DNA of 64,000 bases from an uncultured Altererythrobacter sp. (GTDB lineage: Bacteria > Pseudomonadota > Alphaproteobacteria > Sphingomonadales > Sphingomonadaceae): assembly GCA_913056125.1 (NCBI GenBank), contig CAJXNC010000001.1, positions 62,001-126,000 on the forward strand, written 5' to 3'. The notes beneath the pieces are model-generated. The model was given only the letters and a program-made list of their open reading frames with translations, did not search any database and was not told where the DNA came from. Of the stretch, positions 26,444-36,144 are shown in pieces (within the stretch, counting starts at the first letter, position 1; every line of letters begins with the position of its first letter). The position numbers and the translations under genes were made by a program.

Positions 26444-26947
26444 CTATTTCTTGCGGCCGAAATCGACCGTCACGACATTGGAGCCATCATCGGCTCCTGC
26501 GCTCCCATCCGGTCCGGCACCCTCGGGTCCGTCATTTTCGGGATCGTCATGATCCGTCGGTTCGACATCGCTGGCTGCGGCCTGGAACTGCAGACCGAAA
26601 TCGACAGCCGGGTCGACGAAAGCAGTGATGGCGGAGAAGGGGATAATCAGCTGGGCAGGGCGCTGGTTGAAGCTCAGCCCAACGGAAAAGCCGTGTTCGT
26701 CCACCTTCAAGTCCCAGAACTTGTTCTGCAGCACGATCGTCATCTCGTCCGGAAAACGCTCACGCAGGTCCTGGCGGATATCAACTCCCGGTGCGCCGGT
26801 CTTGAAGGTGATGTAGAAATGATGGTCGCCCGGCAAGGCACCGCCCTGCCGTTCGACTTCGCCAAGAACTCGGCCGACGACCGCGCGCAGGGCTTCCTGC
26901 ACGATCTCGTCATAGGGTATCAGGCTGTCAGGCGTATCATCGCTCAT
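26444..26947 (-). CDS. sspB: ClpXP adaptor SspB, alphaproteobacterial type
   Basis: 167 aa from the ATG at 26947. The folded part (about residues 10-120: DSLIPYDEIVQEALRAVVG, HHFYITFKT, PDEMTIVLQNKFWDL, FSVGLSFNQRPAQLIIPF) is the SspB substrate-binding fold that tethers ssrA-tagged proteins to ClpX. After an acidic flexible linker, the last residues NVVTVDFGRKK are the ClpX-binding tail. The gene is divergent from hisB. No clear ribosome site; the long upstream frame overlaps hisB and is antisense noise. Confidence 0.9.
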   Translation of the reverse strand: MSDDTPDSLIPYDEIVQEALRAVVGRVLGEVERQGGALPGDHHFYITFKTGAPGVDIRQDLRERFPDEMTIVLQNKFWDLKVDEHGFSVGLSFNQRPAQLIIPFSAITAFVDPAVDFGLQFQAAASDVEPTDHDDPENDGPEGAGPDGSAGADDGSNVVTVDFGRKK

Positions 26948-27053
26948 ATCACGCGCTAGGTGACTATCTGCAGGCCTTTGGTCAAGGCGCAAAGCGGCAT
27001 TGATCCACCGCCATCCCTTGCGAAAGGCGCATCCGGGCCTATAGGCAATCACC

Positions 27054-27647
27054 ATGAGAACGGGCCGGATAGAGCGAAAAACCGCCGAGACGGATATCCT
27101 TGTCGAGGTAAATCTCGACGGGGCGGGGAAATATGACATTTCCACGGGCATCGGCTTCCTCGACCACATGGTGGAGCAGTTTTCGCGCCACTCGTTAATC
27201 GATGTGACCTTGAAGGTGAACGGCGACCTGCATGTCGACCAGCACCACACGACCGAGGACAGCGCCATCGCGCTGGGCCAGGCATTGGCACAGGCGCTTG
27301 GCGACAAGGCGGGAATCGGTCGATATGGCGAGGCGCACTCGCCGATGGACGAGACCATGGCGCGCGTTGTGCTCGATATTTCGGGCAGGCCATTCCTCGT
27401 GTGGAAGGCGCGCTTCACGCAGGAAAAGCTCGGCGAATGGGATACCGAGCTGATTGAGCACTGGTTCCACTCGGTGGCGCAGGCCGCCGGGCTGACGCTG
27501 CATTGCCAGGTGCTTTACGGCTCGAACAACCACCATATCTGCGAGGCGCTCTACAAGGGTTTTGCCCGCGCCATGCGCGAAGCGGTCGAGCTCGACCCTC
27601 GCAAGGGCGGAGCGGTACCCTCCACAAAGGGACAATTGGGTGGGTAA
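27054..27647 (+). CDS. hisB: imidazoleglycerol-phosphate dehydratase
   Basis: 197 aa, the normal length of monofunctional HisB. It converts IGP to imidazole acetol phosphate with Mn(II). Metal-binding patterns [31 protein letters not shown] and [13 protein letters not shown] are complete. First gene of a compact his cluster (hisB-hisH-hisA-x-hisF-x-hisE); hisG, hisD and hisC are not in this window and a hisI-like gene is elsewhere (54803). Confidence 0.97.
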   Translation: MRTGRIERKTAETDILVEVNLDGAGKYDISTGIGFLDHMVEQFSRHSLIDVTLKVNGDLHVDQHHTTEDSAIALGQALAQALGDKAGIGRYGEAHSPMDETMARVVLDISGRPFLVWKARFTQEKLGEWDTELIEHWFHSVAQAAGLTLHCQVLYGSNNHHICEALYKGFARAMREAVELDPRKGGAVPSTKGQLGG

Positions 27648-28272
27648 CCGCGTTGCGCTGATCGATTACGGCGCCGGCAACCTTCACTCCGTTCACAACG
27701 CGCTGAAGGCCGCAGGCAGTGAATTTATCACCGTTACAGACGATCCCGATCTCGTGCGCGGTGCGCAGCGCATTGTTCTGCCCGGCGTTGGCTCGTTTCG
27801 CGCCTGCTATGAGGGACTGACGGGCATTCCCGGCATGGTCGAGGCGCTTGAAGAGCGCGTGTTGAAGGATGGCGTGCCCTTCCTCGGCATCTGCGTCGGC
27901 CTGCAATTGCTGGCGACACGCGGGCTCGAACATGGCGAGACGCCTGGCCTTGGCTGGATCGAAGGCGATGTGACGCTGATCGAGCGCACCGATCCGGAGA
28001 TCAAGGTGCCGCATATGGGCTGGAACGATGTCCAACTTACCCCGCACCACGGCGACCACGATCTGCTGGAGGAGGGCGAGGCCTATTTCCTCCATTCCTA
28101 CCATTTCGTGCCTGCCAACGGGCATGATATAGCCGCGATGACCGACCATGGTGGTGGCCTGGTGGCGGCCATTGCGCGCGACAATATTATCGGCGTGCAG
28201 TTCCACCCGGAGAAGAGCCAGCGATACGGGCTGGACCTGCTGGCACGCTTCCTTGAATGGAATCCCACATGA
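27640..28272 (+). CDS. hisH: imidazole glycerol phosphate synthase, glutaminase subunit
   Basis: 210 aa from a GTG at 27640 that overlaps the end of hisB (TTGGGTGGGTAA), implying coupled translation. Class I glutaminase: nucleophile Cys in [11 protein letters not shown], and the His/Glu pair in GVQFHPEKS. It feeds ammonia to HisF. Confidence 0.95.
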   Translation: MGNRVALIDYGAGNLHSVHNALKAAGSEFITVTDDPDLVRGAQRIVLPGVGSFRACYEGLTGIPGMVEALEERVLKDGVPFLGICVGLQLLATRGLEHGETPGLGWIEGDVTLIERTDPEIKVPHMGWNDVQLTPHHGDHDLLEEGEAYFLHSYHFVPANGHDIAAMTDHGGGLVAAIARDNIIGVQFHPEKSQRYGLDLLARFLEWNPT

Positions 28273-28997
28273 TCATTTTTCCGGCGATCGACCTCAAGGG
28301 CGGCGAAGTCGTGCGCCTTGCGGAAGGCGACATGGATCGCGCCACCGTCTATGGCGACAATCCGGCCGCGCAGGCGCTGATCTTCGCCGAGGCCGGAGCG
28401 CAGCACCTGCATGTCGTCGATCTCGACGGGAGCTTTGCCGGTCGCGCGGAAAATCGCGAGGCGGTGGAGGCCATCGTTGAGGCCTTTCCGGGCTACGTCC
28501 AGCTTGGCGGCGGCATTCGCGACGCAGCAGCGGTTGAGGGATGGTTCAACCTTGGCGTGGCGCGCGTGGTCATGGGCTCGGCCGCGCTCAAGGATCCGGA
28601 ATTCGTCAAGCAGATGGCGAAGGAATGGGAGAACGGCATCGTCGTCGCCGTCGATGCGCGCGATGGCATGGTGGCGACAGAGGGTTGGGCCGAAGTGTCG
28701 GACGTGCCTGTAGTCGACCTTGCCCGCCGGTTCGAGGATGCGGGCGTTGCCAGCCTGCTGTTCACCGATATCGGGCGCGACGGCTTGCTCAAGGGCTGCA
28801 ATGTCGATGCGACGGTGGACCTAGCACGCAGTGTGGACATTCCGGTGATTGCCAGCGGCGGCGTGAAGGGGCTGGACGATATTCACATGCTGTCGATCCA
28901 TGCGGACGAGGGGATCGAGGGCGTGATTACCGGCCGCGCGCTTTACGAAGGCAAGCTCGACCTTGCGACCGCGATTGCGATGGCGGAGCGCGCTTAA
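28269..28997 (+). CDS. hisA: ProFAR isomerase (phosphoribosylformimino-AICAR-phosphate isomerase)
   Basis: 242 aa. TIM barrel with catalytic Asp in PAIDLKGG at the N-terminus and the second Asp in LFTDIGRDG; phosphate loops QLGGGIRD and VIASGGV. The ATG overlaps the hisH stop (ATGA), so it is translationally coupled. Confidence 0.96.
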   Translation: MIIFPAIDLKGGEVVRLAEGDMDRATVYGDNPAAQALIFAEAGAQHLHVVDLDGSFAGRAENREAVEAIVEAFPGYVQLGGGIRDAAAVEGWFNLGVARVVMGSAALKDPEFVKQMAKEWENGIVVAVDARDGMVATEGWAEVSDVPVVDLARRFEDAGVASLLFTDIGRDGLLKGCNVDATVDLARSVDIPVIASGGVKGLDDIHMLSIHADEGIEGVITGRALYEGKLDLATAIAMAERA

Positions 28998-29044
28998 CCC
29001 GATTTCAGCACTGGTCCGATAAAGAGGTCCGCAAGGAGGCTCCG

Positions 29045-29434
29045 ATGTTCGGACTGTTCAAACGCAACAAGGCACCTGGCTGGTCGCTCGTGGTTGTCCC
29101 CGAGGGCGAGCACAAGACGCACGACGTCGAAGCGCGGCTCTATGCACCGGGAGCGAAGCGCGGCCAGTCCTCTGGCAAGCTGTCGCAGGATCGCTGGAGC
29201 CATGGGGTAGGGCGCTTCCGCATTCGCGCGCGCAAGCTCGATCCGCAAAACGATGGAACGGCGCGTCTCTATTGTGATGATACGCTCGTCTCCGAATTCG
29301 AGGTTTCGGGCAGCAGTTTCGAGTTCAGGTGGCGCGGCGATGTCACCGATGACATGCCCAAATTCGAGATCGGCCAGACAATCCGGCTCGAGGCCGGAAG
29401 CACGGTACTGACCGGAGTGGTCGAGCCCGACTGA
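29045..29434 (+). CDS. hypothetical protein in the his operon
   Basis: 129 aa with an excellent AAGGAGG site before the ATG at 29045. Starts [18 protein letters not shown] and continues as an all-beta, soluble protein without cysteines or signal peptide. It lies 47 bp after hisA and 40 bp before hisF, so it is cotranscribed with histidine synthesis genes, but no enzyme motif is visible. Role unknown. Confidence 0.7.
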   Translation: MFGLFKRNKAPGWSLVVVPEGEHKTHDVEARLYAPGAKRGQSSGKLSQDRWSHGVGRFRIRARKLDPQNDGTARLYCDDTLVSEFEVSGSSFEFRWRGDVTDDMPKFEIGQTIRLEAGSTVLTGVVEPD

Positions 29435-29474
29435 ATTCTCGCATTTGCGCCCGCGCTGTGGCAGGGGCGTGCGC

Positions 29475-30236
29475 ATGACCGTTCGTATCCGCGTAATCCC
29501 CTGTCTCGACGTGGCCGATGGCCGCGTAGTCAAGGGCGTCAATTTCGTCGATCTCAAGGATGCCGGCGACCCGGTCGAGCAGGCGCAGGCCTATGACGCC
29601 GCCGGGGCGGACGAGCTGTGCTTCCTCGACATTTCTGCCAGCCATGAAGGGCGCGGGACTTTGCTCGATATCGTCCGGCGCACGGCGGAAGTCTGCTTCA
29701 TGCCCGTCACCGTGGGCGGCGGCGTGCGCACGGTCGAGGATGCGCGCGCGCTGCTGCTGGCAGGAGCGGACAAGGTGGCGGTCAATTCCGCCGCCGTGTC
29801 GCGACCCGAAGTGATCACCGAAATTGCCGAGCGCATGGGCAGCCAGTGCATCGTCGCCAGCGTCGATGCGCGCTGGGTGCACGATCACTGGGAAATCTTC
29901 ACGCATGGCGGCAGGCGCGCGACCGGCATCGACGCCGTGGAGCATGCGGTGCGCATGGCCGAAATGGGCGCAGGCGAATTGCTCGTCACCAGCATGGATG
30001 GAGACGGGACGCAGAAGGGCTACGACCTCAAGCTCACCCGCACGATTGCCGATGCGGTTTCGGTGCCGGTGATCGCCAGCGGCGGCGTCGGTACGCTCGA
30101 TCACCTGGTGGAAGGCGTGACCGAAGGTCATGCCAGTGCGGTGCTGGCTGCCAGCATCTTCCATTTCGGAACCTATTCGATTGCCAATGCGCATGATGCG
30201 CTGCGCGCCGCCGGTTTACCCGCGCGCAGCGTCTAG
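29475..30236 (+). CDS. hisF: imidazole glycerol phosphate synthase, cyclase subunit
   Basis: 253 aa from the ATG at 29475. TIM barrel with catalytic Asp in [14 protein letters not shown] and Asp in [12 protein letters not shown]; phosphate loops VGGGVR and IASGGVG. With HisH it makes IGP and AICAR from PRFAR. Confidence 0.97.
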   Translation: MTVRIRVIPCLDVADGRVVKGVNFVDLKDAGDPVEQAQAYDAAGADELCFLDISASHEGRGTLLDIVRRTAEVCFMPVTVGGGVRTVEDARALLLAGADKVAVNSAAVSRPEVITEIAERMGSQCIVASVDARWVHDHWEIFTHGGRRATGIDAVEHAVRMAEMGAGELLVTSMDGDGTQKGYDLKLTRTIADAVSVPVIASGGVGTLDHLVEGVTEGHASAVLAASIFHFGTYSIANAHDALRAAGLPARSV

Positions 30237-30302
30237 TCCCATCGCGGGACGTTAACACACTCCCGATTGCGGGGATCGCGCGCGAGGCAGATGGGCTGTG
30301 CC

Positions 30303-30470
30303 ATGCTTACGCGCATCCTCCTCATACTTGCCCTCAGCCTCGTTATCGTGAACGCACCGGCTGCGGCGGCGGGAAGCGCGCAGGTTCCCGAAGGTTCATC
30401 CATGACCCTGTTCGCGCTCGGCCTTGCCGGAGTGATGATCGGCCGCCGTTTCGCCCGACGTCGTCGCTAA
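30303..30470 (+). CDS. tiny exported protein with PEP-CTERM-like tail
   Basis: 55 aa from the ATG at 30303. A signal peptide (to about AAAAG) is followed after a few residues by VPEGSSMTLFALGLAGVMIG and a run of arginines. That is the layout of PEP-CTERM sorting signals (Pro-Glu, hydrophobic helix, basic end) but with PEG in place of PEP. Nothing is left between the two signals. It sits between hisF and hisE. It may be a remnant of a larger protein or a real micro-protein. Confidence 0.5.
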   Translation: MLTRILLILALSLVIVNAPAAAAGSAQVPEGSSMTLFALGLAGVMIGRRFARRRR

Positions 30471-30512
30471 GGCGGCTTGACTGGCGCGCGCAGGCTGCGC
30501 ATCCCCAAGCCC

Positions 30513-30827
30513 ATGGATATTCTTGAGCATCTCGAACAGGTCATCGCCGAGAGGCGCAATGCCTCGCCCGATGAAAGCTATGTCGCCAAGCTCAATGCGC
30601 GCGGCATGCCTGTAATCGCCCGCAAGCTGGGTGAAGAGGGTGTCGAAGCGGCTATTGCTACGCTTTCGGGCAGCGATGAGGAATTGGTGGGCGAGGGTGC
30701 CGACATCCTCTTCCACCTGATGGTGGCGCTACAGGCGCGTGGTATTGCCTTTGCCGATGTGCTGGCAGAGCTGGAGAAGCGCGAGGGCGTTTCCGGTCTC
30801 GTCGAAAAGGCGAGCAGGAGCGAATGA
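30513..30827 (+). CDS. hisE: phosphoribosyl-ATP diphosphatase
   Basis: 104 aa from the ATG at 30513 (a TTG at 30477 would extend it against family pattern). All-alpha MazG-like NTP pyrophosphatase fold with KLGEEGVEAAIA and ELVGEGADILFHLMV holding the Mg-binding acidic residues. It hydrolyses PR-ATP to PR-AMP. The stop overlaps the HIT start. Confidence 0.94.
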   Translation: MDILEHLEQVIAERRNASPDESYVAKLNARGMPVIARKLGEEGVEAAIATLSGSDEELVGEGADILFHLMVALQARGIAFADVLAELEKREGVSGLVEKASRSE

Positions 30828-31207
30828 TGGAAGCAGTGGATGCCAGCCAGCCCTACGATCGCGACAATATCTTCGCCAAGATCCTGCGTGGCGAGATCCC
30901 TTGCGACAAGGTCTATGAGGACGAGTTTGCTCTCGCATTCAATGATATCGCTCCGCAGGCACCGGTGCATGTGCTGGTGATTCCCAAGGGCGAATATGTC
31001 AGCTGGGACGACTTCTCCGCCAAGGCATCGGATGCGGAAGTTGGCGGTTTCGTGCGTGCCGTCGGTATTATTGCGCGCGAGCTTGGCCTGGTCGAGCCCG
31101 GCTATAGGCTGCTCTGCAATCTCGGCGCGGATGGCGGCCAGATCGTGCCGCATGTCCATGTACATCTGTGCGGCGGAAAGTCCCTGGGGCGGATGATTTC
31201 GGGTTGA
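30824..31207 (+). CDS. HIT family nucleotide-binding protein
   Basis: 127 aa. Histidine triad HVHVHLCGG near the C-terminus and the N-terminal NIFAKILRGEIPCDKVYEDE typical of the Hint branch, which cleaves phosphoramidates such as AMP-lysine. ATG overlaps hisE by four bases; a second in-frame ATG follows at once. HIT genes frequently follow hisE in alphaproteobacteria. Confidence 0.94.
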   Translation: MMEAVDASQPYDRDNIFAKILRGEIPCDKVYEDEFALAFNDIAPQAPVHVLVIPKGEYVSWDDFSAKASDAEVGGFVRAVGIIARELGLVEPGYRLLCNLGADGGQIVPHVHVHLCGGKSLGRMISG

Positions 31208-31282
31208 ACCGAGTCAGTCCCCCGTCAATCTGTGGGTGACGGCCTTCCCGCCGAGTCCTGTGCCCGCTAGAAGCGGTAGGGG

Positions 31283-31738
31283 ATGGAGAGTGAATTGCAG
31301 CCGAGCAGCGGAATTTTCGAGGGGCATTGCCACCTCTTCCCGGTGCGCGTCTATTACGAGGACACCGATCTGTCGGGCCTCGTCTATCATGCCAATTACC
31401 TGAAGTTCTGCGAGCGCGCCCGCTCGGACCTGTTGCGGCTCCTCGGCATCGACCAGCGTAAGGCGCATGAGGACGGCGTTGGAAATTATGCGGTAGCCGA
31501 GGCCAATCTGCGCTATTTTATTCCTGCGCGCCTCGATGATTCACTCACCGTTCAAACAGAATGTGTGGAACTGAAGGCTGCAAGCGTCCGTTTGCGGCAG
31601 CGCCTGATGCGTGGAGGGGATCTCTTGGTGGAAGTGACTGTTCGCGTCGGTTTCATCGCGCCTTCCGGCAGGCCGCGTCGCCAGCCCGACGAATGGCGCA
31701 AAGCCTTTGACGATTTCTTTGTGAAAGACCCTGAATGA
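31283..31738 (+). CDS. ybgC: Tol-Pal system-associated acyl-CoA thioesterase
   Basis: 151 aa hot-dog-fold thioesterase: YYEDTDLSGLVYHANYLKFCERAR includes the catalytic Asp in the 4-HBT pattern. It precedes tolQ and its stop overlaps the tolQ ATG, the standard arrangement ybgC-tolQRAB-pal. Its physiological link to Tol-Pal is thought to lie in phospholipid metabolism. Confidence 0.93.
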   Translation: MESELQPSSGIFEGHCHLFPVRVYYEDTDLSGLVYHANYLKFCERARSDLLRLLGIDQRKAHEDGVGNYAVAEANLRYFIPARLDDSLTVQTECVELKAASVRLRQRLMRGGDLLVEVTVRVGFIAPSGRPRRQPDEWRKAFDDFFVKDPE

Positions 31739-32439
31739 CTTCGCTCGATTTCCTGGCCGCAGCGGGCGCCAGCGCCCCGACCCGGCTCGATCCCATGCAA
31801 TTGTTCCTCGATGCCGACATCGTCGTGCAGATCGTGATTGCCGGCCTGCTGCTGGCTTCGGTCTGGGTGTGGATGATCATCATCGCTTTCTCACTGCGAA
31901 TGGCCAATGTGCGCGGAAGGTCGAACAAGTTCGAGCAGGATTTCTGGACTTTGGACGAGCCCGAGGCACTGCTTCAGCGCAGCAAGGCTGATTCGCCCTC
32001 GGGTCGCGTGGCAGCTGCTGGCTTTTCGGAATGGCGCCGTTCGGCCAAGGCCGGGATCAGGGATCGCCAAGCCGCCATGGCCAGGATTGGCCAGGCGATG
32101 GAAGACCAGGTTGCGGCGGAAGCGGACAAGCTCGCAAACCGGCTCAATTTCCTGGCGACCACGGGGTCCGTTGCCCCCTTTGTGGGCCTTTTCGGCACCG
32201 TTTGGGGCATCATGAACAGCTTCTTCCAGATCGGGACGCAGCAGAATTCCTCACTCGCCGTGGTCGCTCCGGGCATCTCGGAGGCGCTGTTCGCCACGGC
32301 CATCGGCCTGTTCGCGGCAATCCCCGCGGTCATTGCCTATAACCGCTTCTCCAACGCGGTGAACGGTTTCGAGGCAAAGCTGCAGCGCTTCGCCGATCGC
32401 GTGCATGCCAATGTCAGCCGCGAAATGGAGCAGGCGTGA
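31735..32439 (+). CDS. tolQ: Tol-Pal system protein TolQ
   Basis: 234 aa, three membrane helices: about residues 30-52, 140-165 (TTGSVAPFVGLFGTVWGIM) and 180-200 (ALFATAIGLFAAIPAVIAYN). MotA/ExbB-type proton-channel subunit that, with TolR, powers outer-membrane constriction at division. Confidence 0.95.
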   Translation: MTSLDFLAAAGASAPTRLDPMQLFLDADIVVQIVIAGLLLASVWVWMIIIAFSLRMANVRGRSNKFEQDFWTLDEPEALLQRSKADSPSGRVAAAGFSEWRRSAKAGIRDRQAAMARIGQAMEDQVAAEADKLANRLNFLATTGSVAPFVGLFGTVWGIMNSFFQIGTQQNSSLAVVAPGISEALFATAIGLFAAIPAVIAYNRFSNAVNGFEAKLQRFADRVHANVSREMEQA

Positions 32440-32484
32440 TGTTCGGCCTTCGCTTTGCTCCGGCAGTTGCGGCACCACCCCACG

Positions 32485-32535
32485 CCCCCACCCGGCCTCC
32501 CAAACAGGGTAGGCTCCTGGGTGGCCGGGTGGGGG
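32485..32535. repeat. long GC-rich inverted repeat between tolQ and tolR
   Basis: CCCCCACCCGGCC at 32485-32497 is the exact complement of GGCCGGGTGGGGG at 32523-32535; CCCA/TGGG (32499-32502 and 32518-32521) extends the stem inside a T-T mismatch. It fills much of the 134-bp tolQ-tolR gap, where family members normally abut. It may be a mobile palindromic repeat, or a stem adjusting tolR expression. Confidence 0.8.
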
Positions 32536-32573
32536 TGCGGGCCGGTGCCGTTCCCGACCGTGAGGTCGGATAG

Positions 32574-33020
<447 letters not shown>

Positions 33021-33033
33021 GCGCGCAATTCCA

Positions 33034-33831
33034 ATGGGCCCCATCGCCAACCTTGCGCGTGAAGAGAAGCTCGGCCTTGCGGTCGCGGCTTTCGCGCATA
33101 TTGCGTTGTTCGCGGCGCTGATCCTCAAGGATGACAGCCATCCGGCATACGAAATGTCCGAGCGGATCAATGTCAGCCTGGCGACCGAGGTAAGTCTCGA
33201 ATCGACTGCGCCCGATCCTTCGAGCAATCCTGCGGCTTCTGCTGCGCCCGAACTGTCGGAGGAACCGCAACCCGATCCAGCCCCGGTTGTGGAGCAGCAG
33301 GTGACCCAGCCGGTTGCGGAGCAACCGCGGCCGCCCGTGCAGGAGCGCTCGCAAGTGGCGCAGCCCACTGTCGAGCGACCGCAGCAGCCGGCGCCGCGCC
33401 AGACGCAGGCTCCCGCGCCGAGAGAGCAATCCTCGGGCACGCGGCTCAATGAGCGTTTCCTCGAGGGCATGAGCGATGGCGACGGGCGCGAAGGCGATCC
33501 CGGCGACCGGCCCAATCCGCAGCAGCAGCAGAGCATTCTTGCTGCCATCGTGCGCCAGTTGAAGCCGCACTGGAACCCGCCTTCCGGCCTCGAGGTCGAT
33601 CGCCTGCAGACCGTGGTGCGTTTCCGCCTCAATCGCGACGGTTCGCTCAACGGCAATCCCGAAGTGCTGCGCACGGACGGACAGACGAGTTCGAACCGGG
33701 CGCAGGTCAGGCGTCACCAGGAACAGGCCGTGCGTGCCGTTCGCCTGGCTGCGCCCTTCAATTTGCCTGAGCGCTTCTATTCTGGCTGGCGCACTGTAGA
33801 AATGGACTTCAATCAGGACCTGGCTCGATGA
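33034..33831 (+). CDS. tolA: TolA-like cell envelope protein (TonB C-terminal domain)
   Basis: 265 aa from the ATG at 33034. One N-terminal helix (LGLAVAAFAHIALFAALIL), a long Pro/Gln/Glu-rich spacer (about residues 55-160) in place of the E. coli helical domain, and a C-terminal TonB/TolA-type domain (IVRQLKPHWNPPSGLEVD onward). It links TolQR to TolB and Pal across the periplasm. It overlaps tolB by four bases. Confidence 0.88.
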   Translation: MGPIANLAREEKLGLAVAAFAHIALFAALILKDDSHPAYEMSERINVSLATEVSLESTAPDPSSNPAASAAPELSEEPQPDPAPVVEQQVTQPVAEQPRPPVQERSQVAQPTVERPQQPAPRQTQAPAPREQSSGTRLNERFLEGMSDGDGREGDPGDRPNPQQQQSILAAIVRQLKPHWNPPSGLEVDRLQTVVRFRLNRDGSLNGNPEVLRTDGQTSSNRAQVRRHQEQAVRAVRLAAPFNLPERFYSGWRTVEMDFNQDLAR

Positions 33832-35240
33832 ATCTCAGACAATCCCTTTCCGCTTTGTTCGCCATTGCAATGCTGGCTGCCGGCGGCCCAGCTCTTGCGC
33901 AGGATGAAGCTATCTCGCTCGATCCCTCTTCGCTCGACGCGGAAGGCAATGCGACTGCCGATGCGGGCGAGGAGAGCGTGCTGCGCGGGACCGTAACAGC
34001 CGACGCCTGGCAGGACCTCGGCATTGCGATTGCCAGTTTTGCGACCAACCAGGATGTGCCGACGCCGGCCAATGCCGATGGCACTGCCTCCCTCGGGCAT
34101 GAGCTGGCGCGCGTGGTCTTTGCCGATCTGCGCAATAACGGGCTGTTTCGCCCGGTCGGGCCGGATGCCCTGCCGCGTCCTTCCTATGCCCAGATAACCG
34201 CGCCGAGCTGGCGCACTTGGCAGAGCCAGTCTGCAGAAATGCTCGTCCATGGCTATGTCCGCGCGAACAATGACGGGAGGCTGACCGTCGGTTGCTATCT
34301 CTACGACGTGATCCTGGAGGAAGAGCTGGTCCGCGAAGGCTGGATCGTTTCGCCAGCCGAGTGGCGCCGTGCGGCGCATAAATGCGCTGATCTCGTCTAT
34401 TCGCGCCTGTCGGGGGAAAGTCCCTTCTTCGACAGTCGCATCGCCTATATTGCCGAGACGGGCCCCAAGGAACGCCGTATCAAGCGGCTCGCCATCATGG
34501 ATAGCGACGGGGCCAACCACCGCTTCATCACCAACGGCCAGTCGACCGCGCTGACCCCGCGCTATTCACCCGACTATTCGCGCATCGCCTACCTGTCCTA
34601 TGTCGACGGCAATCCGCGCATCTATGTCTATGACATCGGGACTGGCCAGCAGACGCTGGTGACGCAAAGCTCCAACCCCACTTTCGCCCCGCGCTGGAGT
34701 CCGGATGGCCGCTATTTGCTCTATTCCATGGCCGTAGCCGGGAATACGGATATCTACCGCGTGCCTTCGGCTGGCGGTGCCTCGATCCGGCTGACCAGCA
34801 GCCCGGCGATCGAGGTTGGCGGTTCCTATTCGCCCGACGGGACGCAGATCGTCTTCGAAAGCGACCAGTCGGGCACGCAGCAGTGCTACACGATGAATGC
34901 CGACGGTTCGAACCAGCGGCGGATCAGCTTCTTCGGCGGCCGATGCGCCACGCCCGAATGGAGCCCGCGCGGCGACCAGATTGCATTCACCCATATTGTG
35001 GGCGACTTTCATATCGCGGTGATGGACACCAATGGGCGCAACATGCGCACCCTGACCAATGGCTGGCAGGACGAAGCGCCGACTTGGGCGCCCAATGGTC
35101 GCATCATCCAGTTCTTCCGATCCGAGCGTAACACGGGTAATGCTTCAATCTGGCAGGTCGACCTGACCGGCGAGAACGAACGCCGTCTCAACACGCCGGT
35201 AGGGGCTTCAGATCCGGCCTGGGGACCGGTTCTGCCGTAA
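33828..35240 (+). CDS. tolB: Tol-Pal system protein TolB
   Basis: 470 aa. Signal peptide to about residue 24 (GPALA-Q), an N-terminal TolB domain, then a six-blade propeller seen as repeated YSPDxxRIAY, WSPDGRYLLY, YSPDGTQIVF and WSPRGDQIAF units. Periplasmic; binds Pal and TolA. ATG overlaps the tolA stop. Confidence 0.96.
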   Translation: MNLRQSLSALFAIAMLAAGGPALAQDEAISLDPSSLDAEGNATADAGEESVLRGTVTADAWQDLGIAIASFATNQDVPTPANADGTASLGHELARVVFADLRNNGLFRPVGPDALPRPSYAQITAPSWRTWQSQSAEMLVHGYVRANNDGRLTVGCYLYDVILEEELVREGWIVSPAEWRRAAHKCADLVYSRLSGESPFFDSRIAYIAETGPKERRIKRLAIMDSDGANHRFITNGQSTALTPRYSPDYSRIAYLSYVDGNPRIYVYDIGTGQQTLVTQSSNPTFAPRWSPDGRYLLYSMAVAGNTDIYRVPSAGGASIRLTSSPAIEVGGSYSPDGTQIVFESDQSGTQQCYTMNADGSNQRRISFFGGRCATPEWSPRGDQIAFTHIVGDFHIAVMDTNGRNMRTLTNGWQDEAPTWAPNGRIIQFFRSERNTGNASIWQVDLTGENERRLNTPVGASDPAWGPVLP

Positions 35241-35296
35241 TTGCGTTTATTCCCTATCGGGCTGAAACCCGACACTCGTTTGAGGAGGATTCTGGA

Positions 35297-35821
35297 ATGC
35301 AACGTTATGCCGTCATCCTTGCCGCCACCAGTGTTCTGGCGTTGGCGGCCTGTAAGAAGGAACCACCGGAGACTCTGCCTCCGGCACCGGTCGCCTCTGC
35401 TCCTGCCCCGTCGACCCCTGCTCCGACCCCGGCGCCGAGGCCCACCGGACCACAGCCCGGCAGCCAGGCTCACTTCGCTTCGGCAATGGCCGGTCGCGAC
35501 GTGATCTTCTTCGACACCGACAAGTACAATATCGACAGCGAAGACGCTGTGGCACTGCGTGCCCAGGCCGAATACATGCTGCAATATACGAGCGCGGGTG
35601 CAACGATCGAAGGCCATGCCGACGAACGCGGCACGCGCGAATACAATCTTGCCCTCGGCGAACGCCGGGCCAATGCTGCCAAGAACTACCTTGTCAGTCT
35701 TGGTGTGGCGGAAAGCCGCCTGCGCACGGTCAGCTACGGTGAGGAACGTCCGGCAGCCACCGGTTCGAACGAGCAGGCCTGGGCGCGCAACCGCCGAGCG
35801 GTTACGGTGATGATCGACTGA
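35297..35821 (+). CDS. pal: peptidoglycan-associated lipoprotein Pal
   Basis: 174 aa. Lipobox LALAAC (Cys about 19), a Pro/Ala-rich linker, then an OmpA-type peptidoglycan-binding domain (VIFFDTDKYNID, TIEGHADERGTREYNLALGERRA). GAGGAGG-like ribosome site (TTTGAGGAGGATT) before the ATG. Closes the tol-pal operon. Confidence 0.97.
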   Translation: MQRYAVILAATSVLALAACKKEPPETLPPAPVASAPAPSTPAPTPAPRPTGPQPGSQAHFASAMAGRDVIFFDTDKYNIDSEDAVALRAQAEYMLQYTSAGATIEGHADERGTREYNLALGERRANAAKNYLVSLGVAESRLRTVSYGEERPAATGSNEQAWARNRRAVTVMID

Positions 35822-36001
35822 TCAGTCGGCGACCAGAGAAATAGCCGGGATAGCCTGGCCAAAGGCGGGCGCGGAGGCATGAGCTTTCGCGCCCGTTCCC
35901 ATTGCATGCTGGACATCGTGCCGGTCCGCAGTGCTGGACAGCGCAAAGGCTGCCATGGCGAAGACGGAAAAAGCGGCTGCGATAGACAGTTGCTTGCTCA
36001 T
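35822..36001 (-). CDS. small exported protein, unknown
   Basis: 59 aa from the ATG at 36001: MSKQLSIAAAFSVFAMAAFA signal peptide followed by a short polar segment (DRHDVQHAMGTGAKAHASAP). Convergent with pal, with the two stops abutting. No family recognised; kept because of a convincing signal peptide. Confidence 0.45.
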   Translation of the reverse strand: MSKQLSIAAAFSVFAMAAFALSSTADRHDVQHAMGTGAKAHASAPAFGQAIPAISLVAD

Positions 36002-36144
36002 GACAGTGCAACTAGGCACTGCGTTTCGTTTTGCAATGCAACATGTGTAAGGAATTGTATCGTTTCGGCGAAAACCTTCACAGTGGTTTGAGTAGGCGCG
36101 GGCAGGCCTTATACTGCCTGAATAGTGAAAGGCAGGCAGGTTTG

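Noticed and set aside
32441-32573. 44-codon frame between tolQ and tolR (starts MFGLRFAPAVAAPPHAP)
   Set aside because: It is made largely by translating the inverted repeat; no ribosome site or family support.
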